The notes beneath the pieces were generated by a model. It had not been told where the DNA came from, did no database searches, and saw nothing but the letters and a program-made list of their open reading frames with translations. A DNA stretch of 64,000 bases from CAWGLW01 sp963823525 (GTDB taxonomy: Bacteria; Pseudomonadota; Gammaproteobacteria; Steroidobacterales; Steroidobacteraceae): contig CAWGLW010000005.1 in assembly GCA_963823525.1 (NCBI GenBank), positions 558,001 through 622,000 of the forward strand, written 5' to 3'. Shown in pieces: positions 8,448 to 16,822 of this stretch. Position numbers and translations under genes: made by a program. Position 1 is the first letter of the stretch. Each line of letters begins with the position of its first letter.

Positions 8448-9017
8448 TCAAGCGATCGGCTTCCTGCGTAACTCCGGCCAGGCTGCCCGAAGGTAGCTAC
8501 CCATCGACCACAGGGTCAGCACGGCCGCGATGACCAGCAGCACGACCCCGATCTCATAAACTGGCACGCCCAGCACATCCTGCCGGAACATCATCATGCT
8601 CAGTCCGGTCATCTGCATGATGGTCTTGAGTTTGCCCATGCCGGAAACGGCCACGCTGGCACGGGCACCGATCTGCGCCATCCACTCACGCAGCGCAGAA
8701 ACCGTAATTTCCCGGCCGATGATGACCGCCGCGGTGATCGCGACCCACCAGCGCGGATCGTGGCTGACCAGCAGTACCAGGGCCGTCGCGACCATCAGCT
8801 TGTCCGCCACGGGATCCAGGAACTCGCCGAGCGGCGTGGTCAGTCCCAGGCGTCGTGCAAGGTATCCGTCGAGCGTATCCGTCAGGGCGGCCGCAATAAA
8901 CACGAGCGCCGCAGTCGTCTTCGCCCACGGGGCATCCCAGTAGAACAGCAGCGCTACGAGCGGAACCGCAACGATCCGTGCGACGGTGAGAATGTTTGGC
9001 AGTGCAGCGAGATTCAC
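8448..9017 (-). CDS. pgsA: CDP-diacylglycerol--glycerol-3-phosphate 3-phosphatidyltransferase
   Basis: This inner-membrane enzyme makes phosphatidylglycerol phosphate from CDP-diacylglycerol and glycerol 3-phosphate, the committed step to phosphatidylglycerol and cardiolipin. The 189 residues match the usual length. The CDP-alcohol phosphotransferase signature is complete: DTLDGYLARRLGLTTPLGEF followed by LDPVADK, carrying the four conserved Asp. Several hydrophobic spans surround it. The start is a GTG that overlaps the uvrC stop as GTGA, indicating translational coupling. The operon continues into tRNA-Gly and tRNA-Cys. Confidence 0.95.
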   Translation of the reverse strand: MNLAALPNILTVARIVAVPLVALLFYWDAPWAKTTAALVFIAAALTDTLDGYLARRLGLTTPLGEFLDPVADKLMVATALVLLVSHDPRWWVAITAAVIIGREITVSALREWMAQIGARASVAVSGMGKLKTIMQMTGLSMMMFRQDVLGVPVYEIGVVLLVIAAVLTLWSMGSYLRAAWPELRRKPIA

Positions 9018-10843
9018 TCGGCTTCGGACCCCGGGTTCATGCGTTCGTATATTCGCTCTGCGATCGGTCGACTGATTCCATTCACCCTGGCGAGGTCCTC
9101 GACCGACGCCTGCCTGACGCCCTGCAGTCCGCCAAAGGCCTTCAGCAGCTCACGACGTCGCTTCGGGCCCAGCCCCGGGATCTCCTCCAGCGGCGATTCA
9201 CGCCGGGTCCGTTCCCGCGACTGCCGATGACCGGTTATCGCAAACCGGTGGGCCTCGTCGCGCACGCGCTGTATCAACCTCAATGCCGCCGAATCCGCTG
9301 GCAGTATAAGTGGCGCATCCTGACCGGCCAAGAATAGTCTTTCCTGCCCGACACGCCGATCGGCGCCCTTTGCGACGCCAAAGGTCGCTACCTCCGATGC
9401 ACCCAGCGCATCGAGCGCTTCCCTCGCAGCGGCCAGCTGGCCGGGACCGCCGTCGATCAGCAGCAGGTCGGGCATCGGTGCTTCACCTCGCAGTATCCGG
9501 GCAAATCGCCGCTCCACCGCCTGGTGGATGCCCGCGTAGTCGTCCCCGGGCGTCAGTTCGCGGAGGTTGAAGCGCCGGTAGTCTGCCTTGATGGGCCCCT
9601 CGGGTCCGAATACGACACAGGAAGCGACCGCTGACTCACCCATCGTGTGGCTGACGTCGAAGCACTCGATGCGTGTCGGCGTCTTGTCGAGGGTCAGTTC
9701 ACGACCCAGCGCTTCGAGTTGGGCTGCGATCCCGGCTCGGCTCGAGGCGCGCATTTTCAGTCCCAGATCGGCGTTGCGACGTGCCATCTCGAGCCAGCGT
9801 GCACGCACACCGCGCACGGCCCGGCGAATGCGCACCGCGTGCCCGGTGCGCTCGCGTAGTGCATCGGCCAGCGCGTCGGCCCCCTCCAGCGGCTGACTGA
9901 CCAGGATTTCCTGTGGCGCCCTGTGCGAAAAATAATATTGGGACAGAAACGCAGCAAGCGCCTCGCCCTCCTCCCCCAGTCCGCCCTTCGGAAAGAAATT
10001 GCGGCTGCCGAGATTTCGCCCCCCGCGCACGAACACCACCGAGACGCAGTGCTCGGCGCCGTCCGAGGCAACTGCCACGGCATCGACGTCCTGCCGGGCC
10101 ATCCGTGTCATCGACTGGCTGGCCTGCACCTGCTTGATCATTGCGATCTGGTCCCGCAGGCGCGCCGCCGTTTCGAACTGCAGCTTGTCTGCCGCCTCGT
10201 CCATGCGTCGGCCAAGGTCGGCAATGACCTCGCTATTGCGCCCTTCGAGTAGTTTGATGCTGTCGGCAAGGTCACTTGCGTATTGCTCGCGCGAGACCAG
10301 TCCGACGCAAGGTCCCGAGCAGCGCTCGATCTGGTATTGCAGGCACGGTCGTGAGCGATTGGCGAAGAAGCTGTCCTGGCACTGGCGCACGCCAAACAGT
10401 TTCTGCAGCAGCAGCAGTGTTTCGCGTGTTGCTGTCGTGCTCGGATAGGGACCGAAGAAGCGCCCGGCCAGTTTGCGTGAGCCGCGGTAAAAGGACAGCC
10501 GGGGGTACTCGTGCGAGGACAGGTGAATAAACGGGAAGCTCTTGTCGTCTTTCAGGAGTACGTTGTAGCGCGGCCGGTGCTGTTTGATCAGATTGTGCTC
10601 GAGCAGCAGTGCCTCCGTTTCCGAGCCGGTGACACTGACCTCGATGTGTTCGACCTGGCTGAGCATCCGCTGCGTCTTGTCCGCGTGTGCCCGGCCGCGA
10701 AAATAGCTGGTCACCCGGTTCCTGAGGTTTCGTGCCTTGCCGACGTAAAGCACTGCGCCGTCGGCGCCCAGCATGCGGTAGACGCCTGGCCTGGCAGGCA
10801 GGCTCTTCAGAAAGGTCTTGTGATCAAACGGGCTTGCCGTCAT
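9014..10843 (-). CDS. uvrC: Excinuclease ABC subunit C
   Basis: UvrC makes both cuts around bulky lesions during nucleotide excision repair, acting with UvrA and UvrB in the cytoplasm. The 609 residues are full length. An N-terminal GIY-YIG nuclease domain begins LPARPGVYRML and continues VLYVGKARNLRNRVTSYF. A UVR motif follows near 200, a central RNase H-like endonuclease domain near 390-540 (ECFDVSHTMGE, LLLIDGGPGQL), and helix-hairpin-helix motifs close the protein (IPGLGPKRRRELLKAFGGL). The ATG overlaps the stop of the uracil-DNA glycosylase gene by one base (TAATG), and its own stop overlaps pgsA, so the three genes are likely co-transcribed. Confidence 0.97.
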   Translation of the reverse strand: MTASPFDHKTFLKSLPARPGVYRMLGADGAVLYVGKARNLRNRVTSYFRGRAHADKTQRMLSQVEHIEVSVTGSETEALLLEHNLIKQHRPRYNVLLKDDKSFPFIHLSSHEYPRLSFYRGSRKLAGRFFGPYPSTTATRETLLLLQKLFGVRQCQDSFFANRSRPCLQYQIERCSGPCVGLVSREQYASDLADSIKLLEGRNSEVIADLGRRMDEAADKLQFETAARLRDQIAMIKQVQASQSMTRMARQDVDAVAVASDGAEHCVSVVFVRGGRNLGSRNFFPKGGLGEEGEALAAFLSQYYFSHRAPQEILVSQPLEGADALADALRERTGHAVRIRRAVRGVRARWLEMARRNADLGLKMRASSRAGIAAQLEALGRELTLDKTPTRIECFDVSHTMGESAVASCVVFGPEGPIKADYRRFNLRELTPGDDYAGIHQAVERRFARILRGEAPMPDLLLIDGGPGQLAAAREALDALGASEVATFGVAKGADRRVGQERLFLAGQDAPLILPADSAALRLIQRVRDEAHRFAITGHRQSRERTRRESPLEEIPGLGPKRRRELLKAFGGLQGVRQASVEDLARVNGISRPIAERIYERMNPGSEAE

Positions 10844-11484
10844 TACCCAGGCTGCGCTTTCCGGGCCACGCGCGTCGCGCGCCCGACCACGTCGTGGAAC
10901 ATCTGTGGCGTTAAACGGCGGGTCTGCGTGTTGTAGCGACTGCAGTGATAAGAATCAATCAGCAGCCGGTCACCGGGCAGCGGGTGCTCCGAGCCGTGCG
11001 CAAACCGATACGAGCCGATCTTCAGCCCGAAAGCCCGCAGCACCGCAGCGTGGGCAATGGTACCGAGCGCCAGCACCACGGCGCCCGCCGTGAGTTCATC
11101 CAGCTCCGCCTCGAGGTAAGGATTGCAGCAACGGATTTCCTCGGTGACGGGCTTGTTCTGTGGCGGCACGCACTTGACCGCATTGGTAATCCGGCAACCG
11201 GGCAATTGCAGGCCATCATCAGGCGACTCAGAAACCGCTGCGCTCGCCCAGCCGTACGCGTGCAATGTCTCGTAGAGCAGCACACCGGCGTAGTCGCCGG
11301 TAAACGGACGCCCGGTCCGGTTCGCACCGTGCAGGCCCGGCGCCAGACCGACGATGAGCAGGCACGGGTTTGAATCCCCGAACGGAGCAACCGGCGCCGA
11401 GTGGTAGGCCGGGTGGCGTTGCCGGCTCTGCACCAGGAACTCAGAGAGTCGAGGGCAACGCCGGCATTTCGGGTCGAAACGCAA
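10843..11484 (-). CDS. Uracil-DNA glycosylase, family 5 (UDGb) type
   Basis: The enzyme should remove uracil, and possibly hypoxanthine, from DNA. Family features are the motif GLAPGLHGANRTGRPFTGD in the first third and the later SYHCSRYNTQTRR block. Cysteines placed to bind an iron-sulphur cluster occur at CRRC near the N-terminus and in the KCVPPQ...RCCNPY segment. The GLAPG motif with Ala in place of the catalytic polar residue separates family 5 from families 1 and 4. The start appears to be TTG, six bases after the icd stop; I see no ATG that preserves the first CRRC. Its stop overlaps the uvrC start, joining two repair genes. Confidence 0.85.
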   Translation of the reverse strand: MRFDPKCRRCPRLSEFLVQSRQRHPAYHSAPVAPFGDSNPCLLIVGLAPGLHGANRTGRPFTGDYAGVLLYETLHAYGWASAAVSESPDDGLQLPGCRITNAVKCVPPQNKPVTEEIRCCNPYLEAELDELTAGAVVLALGTIAHAAVLRAFGLKIGSYRFAHGSEHPLPGDRLLIDSYHCSRYNTQTRRLTPQMFHDVVGRATRVARKAQPG

Positions 11485-11490
11485 GGCTGC

Positions 11491-12825
11491 TTAATCGTCC
11501 ATGTGACGAATGACAGCCTGCCCGAAGCCCCGGGTACCGACCAGCTTCGCCCCGGGGATCAGTTCCTCGAGTTCCTGCTGCACGGGACGTCGCTGTGCCT
11601 CACCGCGCCTCGGTGCGCGTATCGCCGTACGCAGCCTGGCCAGGTCGAATGTCACCTCCTTGCTCGCGATCGTACGCGCCACGCCCTTGATGACCCGATC
11701 GGCCGCCTCGTTCCAGCCGAGGTAACGCAACATCATCTCCGAGGAAAGAATCAGCGAACCCGGATTGACCCGGTCTTTGCCGGCAAAACCCGGCGCCGTG
11801 CCGTGGGTTGCCTCGAACACCGCCACCCCGTCGCCGATGTTGCCGCCCGGAGCGATGCCGATACCACCGACCTGAGCGGCCAGCGCGTCGGAGATGTAGT
11901 CGCCATTCAGGTTGAGTGTCGCGATGACGTCGAAATCCTCTGGCCGCAGGAGGATTTGCTGCAGGAAGTTGTCGGCAATCATGTCCTTGACGACCAGTTC
12001 GTGGCCGGTCAGCGGGTTCTTGAATGACATCCACGGACCGCCGCCCATCTCTTCAGCGCCGAATTCATCCTCGGCGAGCTGGTAGCCCCAGTTCCGGAAG
12101 GCTCCTTCCGTGAACTTCATGATATTGCCCTTGTGAACCAGCGTGACCGAATGTCGATCGTGGTCTACGGCGTACTGAATGGCCTTGCGGATAAGGCGCT
12201 GTGAACCTTCTTTGGAGACGGGTTTGATCCCGATGCCCGAGCTCGACGGGAAGCGGATGCCCTTGGCGCCCAGTTCGCTCTGCAGGAAGTGAATCAGGCG
12301 CTGCACATCCGTTGAGCCGGCCGGATACTCGATCCCGGCGTAGATGTCCTCGGTGTTCTCGCGAAAGATCACCATGTCGACAAAACTGGAATCCGCCATC
12401 GGCGTCTCGACGCCAGGAAAATAACGGATCGGCCTGACGCAGGCATACAGGTCGAGGCTCTGGCGCATTGCCACATTCAGCGAGCGGATGCCGCCGCCGA
12501 CAGGCGTGGCCAGCGGTCCCTTGATCGAGACGACGTATTTCTCGAGGGCGTGCTGGGTTTCTTCGGTGAACCAGCCCTCCGGGCCATAGACCGAAAGCGC
12601 CTTTTCGCCGGCGAACACCTCCATCCATTCAATCCGGCGGCGCTCGCCATAGGACTTGCTCACCGCGGCATTGACCACATCGAGCATGACCGGCGTGACA
12701 TCGACGCCAATTCCGTCGCCCTCGATGTACGGGATGATCGGCCGATCCGGCACGTTAATCGTACCGTCCGGATTGACCGTGATCGCTTCGCCCTGCGCGG
12801 GAATTTCTATCTTGTCATAGTGCAT
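11491..12825 (-). CDS. icd: Isocitrate dehydrogenase with altered cofactor-pocket residues
   Basis: This TCA enzyme decarboxylates isocitrate to 2-oxoglutarate. The 444 residues align along the whole length with Escherichia coli Icd: IIPYIEGDGIGVDVTPVMLD at the start, GGGIRSLNVAMRQSLDLYAC including the Ser that is phosphorylated in E. coli, and HGTAPGFAGKDRVNPGS. In E. coli the last motif reads HGTAPKYAG, where Lys344 and Tyr345 bind the 2'-phosphate of NADP; here they are Gly and Phe. A third contact, Tyr391, is Phe (VTFDLARL), while Arg395 is kept. The C-terminal region has an extra ~25-residue charged insert. NADP preference is therefore uncertain. It competes with isocitrate lyase, encoded next door. 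Confidence 0.93.
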   Translation of the reverse strand: MHYDKIEIPAQGEAITVNPDGTINVPDRPIIPYIEGDGIGVDVTPVMLDVVNAAVSKSYGERRRIEWMEVFAGEKALSVYGPEGWFTEETQHALEKYVVSIKGPLATPVGGGIRSLNVAMRQSLDLYACVRPIRYFPGVETPMADSSFVDMVIFRENTEDIYAGIEYPAGSTDVQRLIHFLQSELGAKGIRFPSSSGIGIKPVSKEGSQRLIRKAIQYAVDHDRHSVTLVHKGNIMKFTEGAFRNWGYQLAEDEFGAEEMGGGPWMSFKNPLTGHELVVKDMIADNFLQQILLRPEDFDVIATLNLNGDYISDALAAQVGGIGIAPGGNIGDGVAVFEATHGTAPGFAGKDRVNPGSLILSSEMMLRYLGWNEAADRVIKGVARTIASKEVTFDLARLRTAIRAPRRGEAQRRPVQQELEELIPGAKLVGTRGFGQAVIRHMDD

Positions 12826-12902
12826 GCGCTTGTGCCGTTTACCTGCCGGTTGAGTCGGTGACGTAACACCTGCCGGGGGCAGATTATCAGGCCGCCGGTT
12901 CA

Positions 12903-12940
12903 GAAAAAGAAACGGCCCGGGCGGATACCGTCCGGGCCGT
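12903..12940 (-). terminator. Intrinsic terminator of aceA
   Basis: On the minus strand ACGGCCCGG pairs with CCGGGCCGT. The loop contains a further CGG-TAT-CCG stem, and TTTCTTTTTC follows. It starts about 20 bases after the aceA stop and separates aceA from icd. Confidence 0.9.
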
Positions 12941-12960
12941 CGGGATCGCGCCCGAGCCGC

Positions 12961-14265
12961 TCAGCCGCTGGCCGACTGGAACTGCTCTTCTTCCGTCGAA
13001 CCGGTCAGCGCCGTGACCGAGGAGACACCGCCCTGGATCACGTTGGTGACGTCGTCGAAATAGCCGGTTCCCACTTCCTGCTGGTGGGAAACAAACGTGT
13101 ACCCGCGTTGGCGCGCCGCGAACTCCGGTTCCTGAACCTTTTCCACGTAGGCCGTCATGCCTTTCGCGACATACTCCTGGGCCAGGTCGAACATGCTGAA
13201 CCACATGTTGTGAATACCGGCCAGGGTGATGAACTGGTACTTGTAGCCCATCGCACCGAGCTCGCGCTGGAACTTGGCGATTGTCGCGTCGTCAAGGTTC
13301 TTCTTCCAGTTGAACGACGGCGAGCAGTTGTAGGCCAGCAGCTGCCCCGGGTATTCCTTGCGGATCGCCTCGGCAAACTTTCGCGCAAACTCCAGATCGG
13401 GCGTGCCGGTCTCGCACCAGACCATGTCCGCATACGGCGCATAGGCCAGGCCACGCGAGATTGCCTGGTCGAGGCCCTTGCGGGTCTTGTAGAAGCCTTC
13501 AACGGTCCGCTCGCCGGTCAGGAACGGCTTGTCGTTCTCATCGACATCGCCGGTCAGCAGGTCTGCGGCTTCCGCGTCCGTGCGCGCGAGCACGATGGTC
13601 GGGACGCCCATCACATCCGCCGCGAGACGCGCGGCAACGAGCTTCTGCACGGCGTCCTGGGTGGGTACGAGCACCTTGCCGCCCATGTGGCCGCACTTCT
13701 TGACGGATGCGAGCTGATCCTCGAAATGAACGCCGGCCGCGCCGGCACTGATCATCGCCTTCATCAGTTCGAAGGCATTGAGCACACCGCCAAAACCCGC
13801 TTCGGCGTCGGCCACGATCGGCGCGAAGTAGTCGATGTAACCCGGCTGCCCCGGGCCGATTCCACGCGAGCACTGGATCTCGTCCGCACGCTTGAACGTG
13901 TTGTTGATTCGTTCGACGACGGCGGGCACCGAATCCACCGGGTACAGCGACTGGTCCGGATACATTGTCGAGTATTCGTTGTTGTCAGCAGCCACCTGCC
14001 AGCCAGAGAGGTAGATCGCCTTGATTCCGGCCTTGACCTGCTGCATCGCCTGGCCACCTGTCAGTGCACCGAGGCAATTGATGTAGGGCTCGGTGTTGAC
14101 ATAATTCCAGAGCTTTTCCGCGCCGAGTCTCGCGAGCGTGTGCTCGATCAGGACGGAGCCGCGCAGGCGCACGACGTCTTCCGCCGAGTACGGGCGCTTC
14201 ACGCCCTTCCAGCGCGGATTTGTCTCCCAGTCTTTCTTGAGTTCAACGGCAGCTTGGTTGGTCAT
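12961..14265 (-). CDS. aceA: Isocitrate lyase
   Basis: Isocitrate lyase splits isocitrate into glyoxylate and succinate, the first step of the glyoxylate bypass used for growth on acetate and fatty acids. The 434 residues equal the E. coli length. The active-site loop KKCGHMGGKVLVPT carries the catalytic Cys; other matches are GFGGVLNAFELMK, WCETGTPDLEFARKFAE and YNCSPSFNWKK. GAGGA lies seven bases before the ATG. It is read in the same direction as icd but ends in its own terminator. No malate synthase or AceK gene is in the window. Confidence 0.97.
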   Translation of the reverse strand: MTNQAAVELKKDWETNPRWKGVKRPYSAEDVVRLRGSVLIEHTLARLGAEKLWNYVNTEPYINCLGALTGGQAMQQVKAGIKAIYLSGWQVAADNNEYSTMYPDQSLYPVDSVPAVVERINNTFKRADEIQCSRGIGPGQPGYIDYFAPIVADAEAGFGGVLNAFELMKAMISAGAAGVHFEDQLASVKKCGHMGGKVLVPTQDAVQKLVAARLAADVMGVPTIVLARTDAEAADLLTGDVDENDKPFLTGERTVEGFYKTRKGLDQAISRGLAYAPYADMVWCETGTPDLEFARKFAEAIRKEYPGQLLAYNCSPSFNWKKNLDDATIAKFQRELGAMGYKYQFITLAGIHNMWFSMFDLAQEYVAKGMTAYVEKVQEPEFAARQRGYTFVSHQQEVGTGYFDDVTNVIQGGVSSVTALTGSTEEEQFQSASG

Positions 14266-14706
14266 TACATGGTCCTCGTCTTTATCTCATTACCGTGTGT
14301 TTTTTGACGCGCAGCCCGATTGACAGGCCCTGTAGCCTCTCACGCGCGGGTTTTCCGGGCCGCCGATGAAAATGTGTCGCGCCCTGCGATCGGCGCTTCG
14401 CTGACCGGGAATCACGGCGGCAATATGCCGCAATTCCCGATATCGATCCGTACGACCATTGTCCATGTTCTTGCCGAACCCGTCCGTTGAGCGTCCAATG
14501 CCCATACCCACGCGGTTATCGCCTGGGGAAGCGGCCTCCCGGGTGCTGACTGCGACGAGTGCAAGGGCATTTGGTGACTGTCTCAATGCAGGCGGGCTCC
14601 AGTTTCGGCATGCGGTCGGCAAATCGGCACAGCAACCAGACCATGCTGCACTGCAATACGAAGAATAGACTCAGGCCAGGCGCGGGGGCAAGCGTCATTT
14701 TCCACT
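14266..14706. other. Intergenic region between aceA and rluE with a compound inverted repeat
   Basis: No convincing gene is present in these 441 bases. They must hold the promoters of both divergent genes. The clearest structure is a nested inverted repeat at 14406-14439: outer arms CGGGAAT and ATTCCCG, inner arms GCGGCA and TGCCGC around a three-base loop. There is no T-run, and it lies about 140 bases upstream of aceA, so it is more likely a regulator site or leader structure than a terminator. Confidence 0.5.
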
Positions 14707-15342
14707 ATGCGTCTGATACTCATCAATAAGCCATTCCGGGTTCTCCCGCAATTTACCGCCGAAGACGGACGGGGCTGCCTGCGAGATTTCGTTGCGGTGG
14801 GCGGCGTTTATCCGGCGGGCCGGCTCGATTACGACAGCGAGGGGCTGATGGCACTGACGGATTTCGGGCCCTGGCAGGCACGCATCAGCGTACCGGGGTC
14901 CGGGTTTCACAAGACCTACCTCGCCCAGGTCGAGGGTGAGCCGGAACCGGCGGCGGTTGAGCGTCTGCGCGCCGGTGTGACCCTGAAGGACGGCCCTACC
15001 CGACCAGCCGGCGCGCGCATCGTCGAGCCGCCGGATTGGCTGTGGGAGCGAAACCCGCCCGTTCGATACCGGAAATCCATTCCGACCAGCTGGCTCGAGA
15101 TCACCCTCAGCGAGGGCCGCAATCGCCAGCTGCGTCGCATGACCGCGGCGGTCGGGCACCCGACATTGAGGTTGATTCGCAGCGGCATCGGCCCATGGAG
15201 TGTGCGCGATCTCGCCCCGGGCGCCTGGCGCGAAGTGCCCACTGCCGAGGCGGAAAAAGCCCTGGCCCCTGGTCGCGGTCTCAGCCCGAGCGGGCGTAAG
15301 CGGCGATCCGCATCGCCAGTTCGAGGGACTGCTCGTAATTGA
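14707..15342 (+). CDS. rluE: 23S rRNA pseudouridine synthase, RluE-like
   Basis: RluE-type enzymes convert a single uridine of 23S rRNA, U2457 in E. coli, to pseudouridine. The 211-residue protein starts with ILINKPFRVLPQFTAEDGR and carries the family motif GRLDYDSEGLMALTDFG with the catalytic Asp. The RNRQLRRMTAAVGHPTLRL block follows near 135. It lacks an S4 domain, as RluE does. E. coli also has rluE beside icd, which supports the assignment. The last 62 bases overlap the end of the DAHP synthase gene on the other strand. Confidence 0.88.
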   Translation: MRLILINKPFRVLPQFTAEDGRGCLRDFVAVGGVYPAGRLDYDSEGLMALTDFGPWQARISVPGSGFHKTYLAQVEGEPEPAAVERLRAGVTLKDGPTRPAGARIVEPPDWLWERNPPVRYRKSIPTSWLEITLSEGRNRQLRRMTAAVGHPTLRLIRSGIGPWSVRDLAPGAWREVPTAEAEKALAPGRGLSPSGRKRRSASPVRGTARN

Positions 15343-16636
15343 GCCTTGGATCGACCGGTGATCGGTAGGCGCGCGCCAGGTCGTCGTCGACCAGGCCCCT
15401 GGCTCCACCGGTGCATTCGGTGACGTCCTCGCCCGTCAGTTCAAAGTGAACACCACCAAGGTAACTGCCCATTTCCCGGTGGATTCGGAAGGCGCTCTCG
15501 AGTTCCGAGACGATATTCTCGAAGCGGCGGGTCTTCACGCCCGATCCGGTCGTCTCGGTGTTGCCGTGCATGGGATCGGAGACCCACAGGACCGGAATGC
15601 CTGTCTGCTGCACGGTGCCGATCAAGCCCGGCAGTGCGGCGTCGATTTCCCTGGCGCCCAGACGGTGAATCAGCACGAGCCGGCCGGGCGTGTGCTCCGG
15701 ATTGAGCACCGTGCACAAGTCTTTTAACCACCTTGCATCCATCTCAGGTCCAATCTTGACGCCGACCGGGTTGGATATGCCGCGACAATATTCGACGTGG
15801 GCGCCGCCGAGCTCCGCCGTGCGCATGCCGATCCACGGCATGTGGGTAGACAGGTTGTACCAGCGCTGCTGATGCTCCAGGAACCGGGTCTGGGCCTGCT
15901 CGTAGTGCAGGTGCAGCGCTTCGTGGCTGGCATAAAAAGGTGCCCGGCTGGCCTCGTGAATGCGGCTGCCGCTGACAGCCTCGAAAAAATCCAGCGAATC
16001 GGAGATCGAGTCCGCGATGCGTCGATATTCATCGTGCAGGGGAGAATGGGTCAGGAAATCGAGGTCCCAGTACTCCGGATGGTGCAGATCCGCGAAGCCG
16101 CCGTCGACCAGTGCGCGGATGAAGTTGAGGGTCAGCGAAGCTCTCGCATAGCCGCTCATCAGCCGGCTCGGGTCCGGCTCACGGGCCTCCGCGGTAAACT
16201 CGGGGCCGTTGACGATATCACCCCGGTAGGTCGGCAATTCCACCCCGTCGCGCGTCTCGGTATCCGCCGAGCGGGGCTTGGCGTACTGTCCGGCAAAACG
16301 ACCGACGCGAATCACCGGCTTTTTCATGCCGTGCAGCAGCACCAGGCTCATCTGCAGCAGGATCTTGAGCTTGCGCGCAATCTGCCCCGATTCGCAGTCG
16401 TCGAACGACTCTGCACAATCGCCGCCCTGGAGCAGGAATCGCCTGCCCTGCTGGGCTTCGGCGAGTTCCTTTCGCAACGACTCCACCTCCCAGGACACGA
16501 CGATCGGGGGTAACCGGGAAATCTGATCGACGGTACGCCGCAACGCAGCTTCGTCGCGATACCGCGGTTGTTGCTGGGCGGGTCGAAGCGTCCAACTGGT
16601 GGGTGACCAGTCGCCAGGAGGCGGTAATGCAGTCAT
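15281..16636 (-). CDS. Class II 3-deoxy-7-phosphoheptulonate (DAHP) synthase
   Basis: The enzyme condenses phosphoenolpyruvate and erythrose 4-phosphate, the first step to aromatic amino acids. The 451 residues and sequence are of the plant/AroA-II type, not the AroFGH type. Markers are LLQGGDCAESFDDCESGQIA, KKPVIRVGRFAGQYAKPRS, the long middle segment HLHYEQAQTR and the late GVHFELTGEDVTECTGG. The metal-binding Cys is the one in GGDCAE. Class II enzymes can serve primary or secondary aromatic metabolism; no phenazine-type genes surround it, so primary metabolism is likelier. Its 3' end is antisense to rluE. Confidence 0.93.
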   Translation of the reverse strand: MTALPPPGDWSPTSWTLRPAQQQPRYRDEAALRRTVDQISRLPPIVVSWEVESLRKELAEAQQGRRFLLQGGDCAESFDDCESGQIARKLKILLQMSLVLLHGMKKPVIRVGRFAGQYAKPRSADTETRDGVELPTYRGDIVNGPEFTAEAREPDPSRLMSGYARASLTLNFIRALVDGGFADLHHPEYWDLDFLTHSPLHDEYRRIADSISDSLDFFEAVSGSRIHEASRAPFYASHEALHLHYEQAQTRFLEHQQRWYNLSTHMPWIGMRTAELGGAHVEYCRGISNPVGVKIGPEMDARWLKDLCTVLNPEHTPGRLVLIHRLGAREIDAALPGLIGTVQQTGIPVLWVSDPMHGNTETTGSGVKTRRFENIVSELESAFRIHREMGSYLGGVHFELTGEDVTECTGGARGLVDDDLARAYRSPVDPRLNYEQSLELAMRIAAYARSG

Positions 16637-16822
16637 CTTCCGGGGATAAATGAGTTAGGTCGCCGCATGCTAACGCGGATCTTTGCGATGCAAAACAATT
16701 GAGTGTGACGGCCCGCTCCGGTTTCGTCAGAATTGCGGTTATTACGCGCCATGGCGGAACGCCATGCGCACCCACGGTCGGAACAGGTAACCGGTGGCCT
16801 CCACCGGGCACAGGAAGAAAAA

